A stretch of DNA of 64,000 nucleotides from Hohaiivirga grylli (lineage in GTDB: Bacteria; Pseudomonadota; Alphaproteobacteria; Rhizobiales; Beijerinckiaceae). Positions 42,150-51,474 of the stretch are shown here, piece after piece. The position numbers and the translations under genes are program-made. The stretch is from the NCBI RefSeq assembly GCF_039655745.1, contig NZ_JBBYXI010000002.1, forward strand, positions 434,001 through 498,000, given 5' to 3'. The number at the start of each line of letters is the position of its first letter. Positions within the stretch are counted from its first letter, which is position 1. The notes beneath the pieces were generated by a model. That model had not been told where the DNA came from. It did not search any database and saw only the letters and a program-made list of their open reading frames with translations.

Positions 42150-43655
42150 TCAGCCACGTGACGCGAAGCAGGCGAAACCATTCTGCTTCAATGTCTTACA
42201 TGCATTTTGTGCGTCAGCCTGCTCGGTAAAGCCTGAGAAACGGGCACGATAGAGAATAGAACCGGAGGCATTGACCTTTTCAGTGAAAGGTGAAGCCTTT
42301 GCGAGGGCTTTACCGGTCTTTGTCTTGGCTTTGCTCAGCAGGTCCTTAGCCTTATCTTCGCTGTCAGATGCACCAAGCTGAATAACCCAGCCAGAAACCT
42401 TTACACGTGCTTCGGCCTTGGAGGCTGATCCACCGTTCTGGGCTAACATCTTTGTCAGCTCTGACTGCTGCTCAGGGGCTGGTGCGGCATAAGCATTAGC
42501 TGTTGCTGGAACGGCAGACTGGGCACCGGTCTTCCAGCGCATATTTGGCTTTGTTGAAGCCGTTGGAATGTCGGCAGATGTAGAGGCAGAGGCGACAACG
42601 GCTCGAACCTGCTTGTTTGCACGTGGTGCCGTGTTTGTTGCAACTATGCGCGGACGTGCTGGTGGAAGCGATGTTGACGCTGTTGTATCAACTGCATCTT
42701 CCTGAACGCTTGTCAGGTCAGCACTGGCAACTGTTGTTTTACGACGTGTTGTTGCAGCTTCTGCAACAACCGGTGTCTGACGAGCTCCGGCATAAGCGCG
42801 GCTGATACCGTTTGTAACCAGTGAGGCCATGATATTGTCGCGGGATGCAGAAGATTTGCCACCAAGTACAACAGCAACAACGTGCCGATCCGAGGTCTTG
42901 GCATTGGTCATCAGATTGAAGCCAGAAGCGCGAGTATAGCCTGTTTTAATACCGTCAACGCCATCAATGCGACCAAGAAGACGATTATGGTTGCCAATGA
43001 CCTGATTGCCATACTCAAAGCTGCGGGTTTGGAAGTAACCGTAATAGCGTGGGAAACGATCCTGAATGGCACGGGCCAGAACTGTCAGGTCGCGAGCTGT
43101 GGTAATCTGACCTGGGTTCGGTAGGCCGGAAGCATTGCGGTATGTTGTACGGGACATGCCGAGTGCACGGGCCTTCTTTGTCATCATGTTTGCAAAGGCT
43201 GACTCTGAACCACCAAGGTTCTCAGCAATCACAACTGCAACGTCGTTAGCTGAACGGGTTACCAGTGCCTTGATGGAATCTTCGACACTAATCGTCTGGC
43301 CTGCTTTGACGCCGAGCTTGGAAGGGGGCTGTTTTGCTGCATTGGCAGAGACACGCAGGCGTGAGCTGAGGCTTAGGCTGCCACGATCAAGCTGCTCAAA
43401 CAGCAGATACAATGTCATTACCTTGGTAATGGAGGCCGGATGACGCAATGCATCAGGATTGGTTGCATGGAGGATTTTACCAGTTTTAACATCCACAACC
43501 ATATCAGCATAAGGAGGATTGTAACCTCCAGCCGATTTCGCTGCAGCTGAGCGGCGTTTGGCATCTGCTGGAGAAACCGCAATGCATAATGCCAGAACAC
43601 CGCCGATGATTCCCGTCATAATCTGGCGTTTATTTCGTACGCAACCTTGAAACAT
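42150..43655 (-). CDS. D-alanyl-D-alanine carboxypeptidase with SPOR domain
   Basis: 501 aa. Signal-anchor-like start QIMTGIIGGVLALCIAVSPADA, then a penicillin-binding S11 domain: SITK (Ser75 nucleophile, Lys78), SAN (about residue 132) and KTGYT (about 238). A long Ala/Thr/Pro-rich linker of about 120 residues follows, and the C-terminal SPOR domain (VSGWVIQLGASDSEDKAKDLL ... YRARFSGFTEQADAQNACKTL) binds denuded septal peptidoglycan. The enzyme trims the terminal D-Ala of stem peptides. Start ATG 43655 with AAAGG upstream. The frame opens further upstream but has no good start signal. Confidence 0.93.
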   Translation of the reverse strand: MFQGCVRNKRQIMTGIIGGVLALCIAVSPADAKRRSAAAKSAGGYNPPYADMVVDVKTGKILHATNPDALRHPASITKVMTLYLLFEQLDRGSLSLSSRLRVSANAAKQPPSKLGVKAGQTISVEDSIKALVTRSANDVAVVIAENLGGSESAFANMMTKKARALGMSRTTYRNASGLPNPGQITTARDLTVLARAIQDRFPRYYGYFQTRSFEYGNQVIGNHNRLLGRIDGVDGIKTGYTRASGFNLMTNAKTSDRHVVAVVLGGKSSASRDNIMASLVTNGISRAYAGARQTPVVAEAATTRRKTTVASADLTSVQEDAVDTTASTSLPPARPRIVATNTAPRANKQVRAVVASASTSADIPTASTKPNMRWKTGAQSAVPATANAYAAPAPEQQSELTKMLAQNGGSASKAEARVKVSGWVIQLGASDSEDKAKDLLSKAKTKTGKALAKASPFTEKVNASGSILYRARFSGFTEQADAQNACKTLKQNGFACFASRG

Positions 43656-43951
43656 AATATCGAGCCTTTTAAAGCTTCCCACAACAAGCAATCTGGCAAC
43701 GAATAAGCTGTTGCCATAAAAGCACATATGTTCACAGTAGATGGTTGAGGTTACGGGTTCGTTAACAGAGGTGGTTAATTTGCTTGTTTCTGATCTGTTA
43801 AAGTCATATTTTATAAGGACTGCGTAAATTTTCTCCGAGCAGTAGTGGTAAGAATAAATATTTAAGAACGCAGGAATGCTTTAGGGGCAGGCTCTCACTA
43901 AGCGGGTGCAATGCGAGGCCTTAAGGTTATGTCGGGAGTACGTTGGGTGTT

Positions 43952-44323
43952 ATGAGCAGGGGAATGAAACCGGAAGAACTTTCAGGTAGCCATTATCTCT
44001 CATCAGGTGATGAGGGAGGTGATGGTCATGACAATACTTCTCTCATGACAAAGATAAGGCCCAAATTGAAAAGACCAAGTCTTTACCGGGTTCTACTATT
44101 GAATGATGACTATACCCCGATGGAATTCGTTCAGTATATTCTGGAGCGTTTTTTTAACAAAAGCCCTGAAGATGCAACGCGAATAATGCTTACGGTTCAT
44201 CACACTGGCGTGGGTGAGTGCGGTATCTATACATATGAGATTGCCGAGACGAAAGTGACGCAGGTGATGGACTTTTCACGTAAGAATAATCACCCCCTAC
44301 AATGTGTTATGGAGAAGACCTGA
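43952..44323 (+). CDS. clpS: ATP-dependent Clp protease adaptor ClpS
   Basis: 123 aa. The adaptor core YRVLLLNDDYTPMEFVQYILERFFNKSPEDATRIMLTVHHTGVGECGIYTYEIAETKV (about residues 46-103) holds the N-degron pocket residues (Asn-Asp-Asp, Met, His). The N-terminal extension is acidic and flexible, as needed for delivery to ClpA. It selects proteins with N-terminal Leu, Phe, Tyr or Trp for ClpAP. clpA follows 122 nt downstream. ATG 43952 used; TTG 43943 is possible. Confidence 0.96.
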   Translation: MSRGMKPEELSGSHYLSSGDEGGDGHDNTSLMTKIRPKLKRPSLYRVLLLNDDYTPMEFVQYILERFFNKSPEDATRIMLTVHHTGVGECGIYTYEIAETKVTQVMDFSRKNNHPLQCVMEKT

Positions 44324-44445
44324 TGAGAGAGCCTTATCAGGTGGCTTTTCCCGCCCTAGATTATTTTGTGAAAGAGTAATCTAATAGCCTCCGAAGGGTT
44401 GTTCTGCTCCTTCAGCTATTGTCACCTCATACAGGGATAAAGTTC

Positions 44446-46914
44446 ATGCCGAGTTTCTCACGCAGCCTAGAAAAAGCGCTCCATCGCGCTCTGGCCATTG
44501 CCGGGCAGCGGCGGCACGAGTATGCCACGTTGGAGCATCTGTTATTGTCTTTGATCGATGATACGGACGCAGCAGCTGTTATGCGCGCCTGTAATGTTGA
44601 TCTCGACGTTCTGCGACGCAGCCTGACGGAGTATATCGATACAGAACTCATCAGTCTGATCACGGAAGTGCACCATGAAGCCAAGCCCACGGCAGGTTTT
44701 CAGCGTGTTATCCAGCGAGCCGTCATTCACGTCCAGTCATCGGGCCGTGAAGAGGTAACAGGTGCAAACGTTCTGGTTGCATTATTTGCTGAACGTGAAA
44801 GCCACGCGGCTTATTTCCTGCAGGAGCAGGATATGACCCGTTATGATGCGGTCAATTACATCAGTCATGGTATTGCGAAGCGCCCGGGCCTTTCCGATAA
44901 CCGTCCGCCACGAGGTGTTGACGAAGAAGCTCCAGAGCTTGGCTCTGCCCATACCGACGAAGGCGAGGGTGGAGCTTCCAAGAAAAAGGATGCTTTGTCG
45001 TCTTATTGTGTGAACCTTAACCAGAAGGCTCGTGAAGGTAAGATTGATCCGCTTATTGGTCGTCAGCAGGAAGTTATGCGGACCATTCAGGTGCTTTGCC
45101 GCCGCCATAAGAATAACCCGCTTCTGGTTGGTGATCCGGGTGTTGGCAAAACCGCTATTGCTGAAGGTCTGGCCCGTAAGATTGTTCTCGGTGATGTCCC
45201 CGAAGTGCTGGCTGGCTCAACGGTGTTCGCTCTTGATATGGGCGTTCTGCTGGCTGGGACACGTTATCGTGGGGATTTTGAAGAGCGCCTGAAGCAGGTT
45301 GTGACTGAAATTGAGGCGCATCCGAATGCCATTCTGTTTATTGATGAAATCCATACAGTAATCGGAGCTGGTGCAACATCCGGCGGCTCTATGGATGCTT
45401 CAAACCTTCTCAAGCCTGCTCTTGCTCAGGGAACCCTGCGGTGTATCGGGTCGACGACCTATAAGGAATATCGCCAGTATTTCGAAAAGGATCGTGCTCT
45501 TGTTCGTCGCTTCCAGAAGATTGATGTCAATGAGCCGTCTGTTGCGGATACCATTGAAATTCTTAAAGGTCTGAAACCTTATTTCGAAGAGTTTCATAAG
45601 CTGCGCTTTACGAATGAAGCCGTGAAGGCTGCGGTTGAGCTTTCAGCGCGCTACATTACTGACAGAAAGCTGCCCGATAAGGCAATTGATGTCCTCGATG
45701 AAAGCGGTGCCTTCCAGATGCTGCAGCCGGAGGGTAAGCGTCGCAAGACAATTGGCGTTAAAGAGATTGAGGCAACAGTTGCATCAATCGCCCGCATTCC
45801 GCCCAAGAGTGTGTCGAAAGATGACAGTATCGTACTGTCCAATCTGCAGACAAGCCTGAAGCGGATTGTTTATGGTCAGGATCAGGCTATTGATGCCCTG
45901 AGCTCGGCTATTAAACTGGCCCGGGCAGGATTGCGTGATCAGGATAAGCCAATTGGTTCTTACCTGTTTGCGGGTCCAACGGGTGTCGGTAAGACAGAGG
46001 TTGCCAAGCAGTTGGCCAAGACTCTTGGCGTGGAACTGCTCCGCTTTGATATGTCTGAATATATGGAACGGCATACCGTAAGCCGCCTGATAGGTGCACC
46101 TCCCGGTTATGTCGGTTTTGATCAGGGTGGCCTGCTGACGGATGGCGTTGACCAGCATCCGCATTGTGTTCTGTTGCTTGACGAAATTGAAAAGGCCCAC
46201 CCGGATCTTTTCAATATCCTGCTGCAGATCATGGATAATGGACGTCTGACAGATCATAACGGCAAGCAGATTGATTTCCGTAATGTCATTCTCATCATGA
46301 CAACCAATGCTGGTGCTGCTGATCTTGTTCGCCCGGCATTTGGCTTCACACGACAGAAGCGTGAAGGTGATGATACGGAAGCAATCAATCGTTTATTCTC
46401 GCCAGAGTTCCGGAACCGTCTTGATGCCATCATTTCCTTCTCGCATCTGCAGAAGGAAGTTGTGGCTCAGGTTGTCGATAAATTCATTGCACAGCTTGAA
46501 ATGCAGATGGCTGATCGTAATGCCATGATCGAACTCTCTGATGAGGCACGTAGCTGGCTTGTCGAGCATGGTTATGATGAAGCTATGGGTGCCCGTCCTA
46601 TGGGACGCCTGATTCAGAGTGCCATTAAAACTCCTCTTGCTGAAGAGCTTCTGTTCGGTCGTCTCAAGAATGGTGGTATTGTTAAGGTCATCGTTGAAAA
46701 AGACGAAAACGGCCTTGCAAAGCTTGCATTCGAATATCCTGACGATGGCTCTGTTAGCCCAAAGACAAAGGGCAATGTTGAGGATAGCGGCAATAAAAGC
46801 GGAAAAAATAAATCTCGGGACTATACGAAAACATCTAAGGTCGTTAAGTCGAAGGGATCAGATGAGAAGGGTGATGGAGCTGGATCCGGACCCAAATTAC
46901 CGGTGCGTGTATGA
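44446..46914 (+). CDS. clpA: ATP-dependent Clp protease ATPase subunit ClpA
   Basis: 822 aa. N-domain FSRSLEKALHRALAIAGQRRHEYATLEHLLLSLIDD, two AAA modules with Walker A GDPGVGKT (about residue 230) and GPTGVGKT (about 512), sensor and Clp-type C-terminus MGARPMGRLIQSAIKTPLAEELLFG. An IGL-type ClpP loop is expected but I do not place it with certainty. The last 60 residues are an extra charged tail (KSGKNKSRDYTKTSKVV...) beyond the usual end. The final ATG-A overlaps the next gene by 4 nt. AGGG lies 10 nt before ATG 44446. With clpS and the clpP gene near 61 kb it forms the N-degron protease. Confidence 0.96.
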   Translation: MPSFSRSLEKALHRALAIAGQRRHEYATLEHLLLSLIDDTDAAAVMRACNVDLDVLRRSLTEYIDTELISLITEVHHEAKPTAGFQRVIQRAVIHVQSSGREEVTGANVLVALFAERESHAAYFLQEQDMTRYDAVNYISHGIAKRPGLSDNRPPRGVDEEAPELGSAHTDEGEGGASKKKDALSSYCVNLNQKAREGKIDPLIGRQQEVMRTIQVLCRRHKNNPLLVGDPGVGKTAIAEGLARKIVLGDVPEVLAGSTVFALDMGVLLAGTRYRGDFEERLKQVVTEIEAHPNAILFIDEIHTVIGAGATSGGSMDASNLLKPALAQGTLRCIGSTTYKEYRQYFEKDRALVRRFQKIDVNEPSVADTIEILKGLKPYFEEFHKLRFTNEAVKAAVELSARYITDRKLPDKAIDVLDESGAFQMLQPEGKRRKTIGVKEIEATVASIARIPPKSVSKDDSIVLSNLQTSLKRIVYGQDQAIDALSSAIKLARAGLRDQDKPIGSYLFAGPTGVGKTEVAKQLAKTLGVELLRFDMSEYMERHTVSRLIGAPPGYVGFDQGGLLTDGVDQHPHCVLLLDEIEKAHPDLFNILLQIMDNGRLTDHNGKQIDFRNVILIMTTNAGAADLVRPAFGFTRQKREGDDTEAINRLFSPEFRNRLDAIISFSHLQKEVVAQVVDKFIAQLEMQMADRNAMIELSDEARSWLVEHGYDEAMGARPMGRLIQSAIKTPLAEELLFGRLKNGGIVKVIVEKDENGLAKLAFEYPDDGSVSPKTKGNVEDSGNKSGKNKSRDYTKTSKVVKSKGSDEKGDGAGSGPKLPVRV

Positions 46915-47528
46915 CGAATCCTAAAGACGTATCTGGAGAGACCTCTCCAGATACGGAAATTAAGAAGACAAAGCCAGCTTCTGCTAAAGATGGGAAAGTA
47001 GAGGCGGGCACGCTTACGGCTGAAACCGGTAAGGCTTCAGGGCATTTTACGGCACAGCCAAACATGACATTTAATCAACAGGTCAGTCTGAATAGTGATG
47101 ACGGTCAGGAAGCTGATTTGAGTGATCCTATGGCGCGCCTGAGTGAGATTGTTTCCCAGGTACAGGTTGAGCCAGAAAAAACATTGGATAGCACTGTTGC
47201 AGCACCTGAAGTTGTGGCTGGGGATAGAACAGCTGCGCCTGCGCCGCAGGTGGCCGAAAAGCCTGCAAAGAAGTCTTTCTGGGAAAAGCGGAAAGAAAAG
47301 AAACTGGCGAACAAGGCTTTGCAGGACAGCTTTAAGCATCGGACTGCCAAAGAAAAGCGCTGGCTGCGCCGCCGCCGGCGTGTCTGGTTTGAAGAGCTTT
47401 TAGGTTGGATTTTTGTACCGTTGATTCTTATCGGTATTTATTATGCTGCACTTGGGATTATTGCCCTTATGGGCACAACGCCAGAGGCGTTGATCAGTGG
47501 CTTTAAACTGATACTCAGCCACTTCTGA
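46911..47528 (+). CDS. Hypothetical tail-anchored membrane protein coupled to clpA
   Basis: 205 aa. The first 130 residues are disordered, rich in Lys, Glu, Thr and Pro. A basic helix (EKRKEKKLANKALQDSFKHRTAKEKRWLRRRRRVW) precedes one hydrophobic segment EELLGWIFVPLILIGIYYAALGIIALMG near the C-terminus, so it is likely a cytoplasmic protein held by a C-terminal membrane helix. It begins in the clpA stop (ATGA overlap), so it is translationally coupled. No family recognised. A membrane tether or substrate adaptor for ClpA is conceivable but is only inference. A terminator follows. Confidence 0.72.
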   Translation: MTNPKDVSGETSPDTEIKKTKPASAKDGKVEAGTLTAETGKASGHFTAQPNMTFNQQVSLNSDDGQEADLSDPMARLSEIVSQVQVEPEKTLDSTVAAPEVVAGDRTAAPAPQVAEKPAKKSFWEKRKEKKLANKALQDSFKHRTAKEKRWLRRRRRVWFEELLGWIFVPLILIGIYYAALGIIALMGTTPEALISGFKLILSHF

Positions 47529-47531
47529 TAA

Positions 47532-47560
47532 AAAGGGGAGCTAAGCTCCCCTTTATTTTT
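47532..47560. terminator. Terminator between the clpA unit and ridA
   Basis: AAAGGGGAG / CTCCCCTTT stem, followed by ATTTTT; A-run on the left side also allows leftward termination. Confidence 0.88.
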
Positions 47561-47564
47561 AAGT

Positions 47565-48029
47565 TCAGGCTTTTATTTCAAAGAGAGCCTCAACTTCAAC
47601 CGCGGCATCAAGTGGAAGTTCTGCAACGCCAACGGTTGAGCGGGCGTGTTTACCCTGATCTCCAAACACCTCAACCATCAGGTCCGATGCGCCATTCATG
47701 ACATAGGCGAGATCTGCAAATGCCGGGTCTGAATTGATGAAGCCACCGAGGCGAATGCATTGTGCAACGTTATCCAGGCTTCCGGCTGCTGCCTTCAGTT
47801 GTGCCAAGACATTTATTGCACAGTAACGGGCAGCCTCCTTGGCTTCTTCCTTGGAGACTGAAGCACCCACTTTACCGGTATGGGAGAGTTTTCCTGCGTT
47901 CAGGCACAGTTGTCCTGAAATAATGACCTGATTTCCGCTTCTGATAAAGCCAACATAATTGGCAACAGGGGCTGCAGGTGTTGGAAGGGTGATATTCAAT
48001 TCTGCAAGGCGCTGTTCTATTTTAGACAT
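47565..48029 (-). CDS. RidA/YjgF family protein
   Basis: 154 aa. Belongs to the longer alphaproteobacterial Rid subgroup: SKIEQRLAELNITLPTPAAPVANYVGFIRSGNQVIISGQL, KEAARYCAINVLAQLKAAAGSLDNVAQCIRLGGFINSDPAF, then HARSTVGVAELPLDAAVEVEALFE with the key Arg of HARSTVG (RidA Arg105 equivalent). It hydrolyses reactive enamine/imine intermediates from PLP enzymes. GGGA lies before ATG 48029; the upstream in-frame start is less favoured. Confidence 0.92.
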   Translation of the reverse strand: MSKIEQRLAELNITLPTPAAPVANYVGFIRSGNQVIISGQLCLNAGKLSHTGKVGASVSKEEAKEAARYCAINVLAQLKAAAGSLDNVAQCIRLGGFINSDPAFADLAYVMNGASDLMVEVFGDQGKHARSTVGVAELPLDAAVEVEALFEIKA

Positions 48030-48214
48030 GGAAATTCCCGTCAAACTATCTAGTTAAAGTAAAATGCTGCCTGCTGATAAAGCGGGCTTCATGAGTGTGA
48101 GGTATATTTGAAGTAACGAATGTTACAGACAATTGCCAGATTGCAAACTAAGTTAAAATGCTTAGTCTCAGGTTAAACATAGAGAGCCACCTCTGAGCGT
48201 CAAGCGAGGAATAC

Positions 48215-49066
48215 ATGCGTATCATTAGCCTAGTATCAGGGGTAAGTACTTCTGTCTGTTTCTTGTTCTTAACCAGTGCGTATGCGGCACCGACGGCTGT
48301 CGGCTCAGTGCCTTTTGCATCATACCGCGCTGTTTATGATCTTCGTATTGATGAGACCTCTGAGAATAAGGGGATTGAAGGCATCAATGGAAGACTGGTC
48401 TATGAGCAGACCGGTAATGCTTGTGAGGGCTTCGTGTTCAATGCCCGGCAGGTTGTAACGATTCAGACTGAGAATGGTCAGAGCACTATTGATTCATCGA
48501 ACAGCTCTTTTGAGAGTGGTGATGGCAAGACGCTCAGGTTTAAAAATCAGAGCAAAGCCAATAATCGTATTATCGAAGAAACTGCAGGTGAGGCTATTAT
48601 TGTCGATGGCAATGAGCTACAGGTTCGCCTGAGTAAACCTGAAAAAGAACAGATTCAGGAAAAAGGTGAGATTTCCCTTCCAACATCTTGGGAAAGAAAG
48701 CTTATCAGCTCTGCTCTCAACGGTGTAAAGCTTGTTTCATCAAAAATTTATGATGGCACAGATGATGGTAAGACCAGTTTTGAAACGTTTGCTATTATCG
48801 GCAAACGTATAGAACCGGGTGAGGGTGAGGTTGAAGAGGCTGCACGGGTGCCTGAGTTACAGAAACTTGCCCGCTGGCCGATTAAGACAACCTATTTTAA
48901 GCAGGATGCCGAGAGTGTCGGTGAGCGCGTGCCATCTTACGCCATATCTGCTGAAGTCTATGAAAACGGCATCAATCGCAATGTGATAATCAACTATAGC
49001 GATTTTTCAGTTAAAGCAGAATTGAAGGAACTGAAATTCCTGCCTGTTCAGAGTTGTAATCCTTAA
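48215..49066 (+). CDS. EipB-family periplasmic envelope integrity protein (DUF1849)
   Basis: 283 aa. Signal peptide ends near residue 24 (TSAYAAPTA). PFASYRAVYDLRIDETSENKGIEGINGRLVYEQTGNACEGFVFNARQVV is the DUF1849 start. The two cysteines (in NACEGF, about residue 69, and QSCNP at the end) match the conserved disulfide pair of Brucella EipB, a beta-spiral protein needed for envelope integrity. Ends 1 nt before the convergent dinB stop. Monocistronic, own upstream region 48030-48214. Confidence 0.9.
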   Translation: MRIISLVSGVSTSVCFLFLTSAYAAPTAVGSVPFASYRAVYDLRIDETSENKGIEGINGRLVYEQTGNACEGFVFNARQVVTIQTENGQSTIDSSNSSFESGDGKTLRFKNQSKANNRIIEETAGEAIIVDGNELQVRLSKPEKEQIQEKGEISLPTSWERKLISSALNGVKLVSSKIYDGTDDGKTSFETFAIIGKRIEPGEGEVEEAARVPELQKLARWPIKTTYFKQDAESVGERVPSYAISAEVYENGINRNVIINYSDFSVKAELKELKFLPVQSCNP

Positions 49067-49067
49067 A

Positions 49068-50345
49068 TCAGGAACGCCTGAGGGAAATCCCTTTCTTGAT
49101 GGCATTTGCTCCGAATTTTTGGCGTAGACTATCAATGGCACCTTCCATCTGGGCGGTTTTAATAACTGTTGTATCGGCCAGATCACCCTGATCAGCCTCT
49201 GTTGGGTCACATAGTTCTGTTGCTCCAACACCAATCAAACGATAGGCGCGAGGTTTTTCGCATTCCTTTTTAAGGATTTGACGCGCGACATCAAAAATAC
49301 GGGCAGCAAGCTGTGTTGGTGGCAACCCAGATCGAACACGGCTGATTGTCTGGAACTTGTTGTCTTTGAGCTTCAATGTGACGCTGGTTGTTGCAAAACC
49401 TGCATGCTTCATGCGCTGTGAGACTTTTTCAGACAAGCGCCACAGGATGGTTTCCAGCTCTTCATATGAAGAAATATCAGTCTCGAAAGTTGTTTCATTG
49501 GAGATGCTTTTAACTTCATGGACTGGTTCTACGCGTCGTTTGTCTTCACCACGAGAGAGTGCCAGAAGACGCAGGACATCGTTACCAATGGCGCCGGCAA
49601 GTTTGTCGAGAGGGGCAAGCTGAATCTGTTTTATTTTTGTAATGCCAATTTTGGCCAGACGTTCCTGAGCGGCAGGGCCAACGCCATAAATAATGCCGAC
49701 CGGCTTATCTGCCAGAAATGATACAGCTTCTTCCCGTGTAATAACCGAAAAGCCGCGAGGCTTCTCCAAATCCGAAGCAACTTTGGCAAGAAACTTGTTG
49801 TATGAGAGGCCAACAGAAACCGTGAGGTTGAGCTCATTCTCAATTCGTCTTGCAAGTTTGGCCAGTGTCAGGGCGGGGATACCATGGTGTAAGCGCTCGG
49901 TACCGGAGAGATCAAGAAAGGCCTCGTCAATGGAAAGTGGTTCCACAAGGGGTGTCAATTCCAGCATCATCTGGCGGATTTCCCGGCTGACAACTTTGTA
50001 CTTGTCGATATTGGGCGGGACAACAACAGCTTCCGGGCAGAGCTGCCGAGCCTTGAACATCGGCATGGCAGAGCGGACACCGCGAATGCGCGCCAAATAA
50101 CATGCTGTTGAGACGACACCTCTTTTTCCGCCACCAATAATGACGGGCTTGTTCATGATTTCCGGATTGTCTCTTTTTTCAATTGATGCGTAGAAAGCGT
50201 CGCAATCAATGTGAGCGATTGAGAGTGTTTCAAGACCCTGATGTTTAAGAAGGCGAGGAGAGCCGCAGTGAGAACAGCGTGTTTCTTCATCCGTCTTACA
50301 GACGGTCAGGCAATCCCGACAGAAGAAAGCAGAGGCTGTTGTCAT
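49068..50345 (-). CDS. dinB: DNA polymerase IV with N-terminal zinc-finger extension
   Basis: 425-aa Y-family polymerase. Residues 9-27 hold CRDC and CSHC, a probable zinc finger seen in many alphaproteobacterial DinBs. The catalytic core starts IAHIDCDAFYASIEKRDNP and includes PLSIDEAFLDLSG (catalytic Asp-Glu); helix-hairpin-helix GVGPAAQERLAKIGI; then the little finger. It copies past damaged bases with low fidelity. No GTTC-N7-GTTC box is found upstream, unlike the second Y-family gene at 10930. It starts 6 nt after the DUF3572 stop. Ends beside eipB. Confidence 0.96.
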   Translation of the reverse strand: MTTASAFFCRDCLTVCKTDEETRCSHCGSPRLLKHQGLETLSIAHIDCDAFYASIEKRDNPEIMNKPVIIGGGKRGVVSTACYLARIRGVRSAMPMFKARQLCPEAVVVPPNIDKYKVVSREIRQMMLELTPLVEPLSIDEAFLDLSGTERLHHGIPALTLAKLARRIENELNLTVSVGLSYNKFLAKVASDLEKPRGFSVITREEAVSFLADKPVGIIYGVGPAAQERLAKIGITKIKQIQLAPLDKLAGAIGNDVLRLLALSRGEDKRRVEPVHEVKSISNETTFETDISSYEELETILWRLSEKVSQRMKHAGFATTSVTLKLKDNKFQTISRVRSGLPPTQLAARIFDVARQILKKECEKPRAYRLIGVGATELCDPTEADQGDLADTTVIKTAQMEGAIDSLRQKFGANAIKKGISLRRS

Positions 50346-50351
50346 TTCAGT

Positions 50352-50618
50352 TTATTCAAAGTGTTCCGGTGGAGAGAGACGTTGCTGTGCGGCAATAATG
50401 CTTTCCGGCTTTTCTCCAATTTCCGCCGCTATTGCGAGTAACAGTGGCTCGTCAGAAGCAATGTAGTCGTAAAGGGCAATCCAGAACTCTTTTCTTCTGG
50501 TTGCTTCCCGGATTGTATCTGCTCGTAAGCCTGTCATATCGATAAAACGCCCTAAACGCTCCGGGTCGATCGCAAGAGCATTTAAAATTTTGAGAGCAAT
50601 ATCATCAGGTTCGACCAT
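50352..50618 (-). CDS. DUF3572 family protein
   Basis: 88 aa, all helical: DDIALKILNALAIDPERLGRFIDMTGLRADTIREA, then LALYDYIASDEPLLLAIAAEIG. Matches DUF3572, a small alphaproteobacterial protein usually found with dinB and divK. GAGG sits before ATG 50618. The dinB start follows its stop by 6 nt, so they are co-transcribed. Function unknown. Confidence 0.9.
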   Translation of the reverse strand: MVEPDDIALKILNALAIDPERLGRFIDMTGLRADTIREATRRKEFWIALYDYIASDEPLLLAIAAEIGEKPESIIAAQQRLSPPEHFE

Positions 50619-50783
50619 AAAATCCTCTTTGGTAAACATTGCTTAGGCACGTTTGCGGTATTGTCTGTTGTTCTGCGTAAAATCGCTTACAATAGGATTG
50701 TAGCATAATACCAGATTAGCGCAGGCTTATGTGAGAGCTTGTTCTATGTTAAATTTTAAAAGTTCAGTTTGCGGAGCTAATGT

Positions 50784-51161
50784 ATGAAAAAGACAGTTCT
50801 CATCGTTGAAGATAATGAGCTTAATATGAAGCTCTTCAACGACCTACTGCAAGCTCATGGGTATAATACCCTGCAAACTGCCCATGGTCTGGAGGCAATG
50901 GATCTGGCGCGTGAGCATAAGCCAGATCTGATCCTTATGGATATTCAGTTGCCGGAAGTCTCGGGGCTAGAGGTCACACGTTGGCTGAAGCAGGATGATG
51001 AACTTAAGTCTATCCCTGTGATTGCCGTTACAGCTTTTGCAATGAAGGGCGATGAGGAAAAAATCCGTGAAGGTGGCTGTGAAGCCTATCTTTCCAAGCC
51101 AATCTCAATTGCCAAGTTCCTCGAAACTGTAAAGACATATCTGGAAGCCAAAGACGTCTGA
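50784..51161 (+). CDS. divK: Single-domain response regulator DivK
   Basis: 125 aa, receiver domain only. Phosphoacceptor Asp53 in LILMDIQLPE, acidic pair Glu9-Asp10, Thr83 in AVTAFAM and Lys105 in LSKPI. DivK controls cell division and polarity through DivJ/PleC and DivL in Caulobacter. GGAG precedes the ATG. Divergent from DUF3572-dinB, the usual arrangement. In Caulobacter and relatives pleD follows; here it does not. Confidence 0.96.
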   Translation: MKKTVLIVEDNELNMKLFNDLLQAHGYNTLQTAHGLEAMDLAREHKPDLILMDIQLPEVSGLEVTRWLKQDDELKSIPVIAVTAFAMKGDEEKIREGGCEAYLSKPISIAKFLETVKTYLEAKDV

Positions 51162-51474
51162 GATACGATATCTCGTAGGCAGCTGTCTTCCAGCACTGTT
51201 GATTCGCACAAGATATGCTTGTCTTTCCTGAATAACCGCCGTATTGTACAAGCTCTGGAGTATAACTCCTACGGTTTCGAATAGTCCCGGTTGCTCAGGT
51301 CCGCCGCATCTCCTGGGTATAAGGACTCGCTGGCTGGAAGTTACTATGCCTCCTCATAAGTGCTTCCAGCCAGACACTTTCTCTCCTCATTATATTTCTG
51401 ATCATTTGTTCCTGTGAATGGCAGTTGGCTTTTCGCAAGGTGTAGCGCAATATGATGCGTGTTCTTGATTTTGA
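51162..51474. other. Gene-free region with several inverted repeats
   Basis: 313 nt without a coding frame I can support. It holds GAGATA-CGA-TATCTC right after the divK stop, ACAAG-ATATG-CTTGT followed by CTTTCC (a possible divK terminator, about 51208-51222), GGAGT-ATA-ACTCC, and a perfect 11-bp repeat CTGGCTGGAAG (51330-51340) with CTTCCAGCCAG (51363-51373) followed by ACACTTTCTCTCC. It may encode a structured RNA. No known RNA family recognised. Confidence 0.4.

Noticed and set aside
50640..50783. LexA box upstream of DUF3572-dinB
   Set aside because: Several GTTC words occur but none with the 7-nt spacing to a second GTTC.
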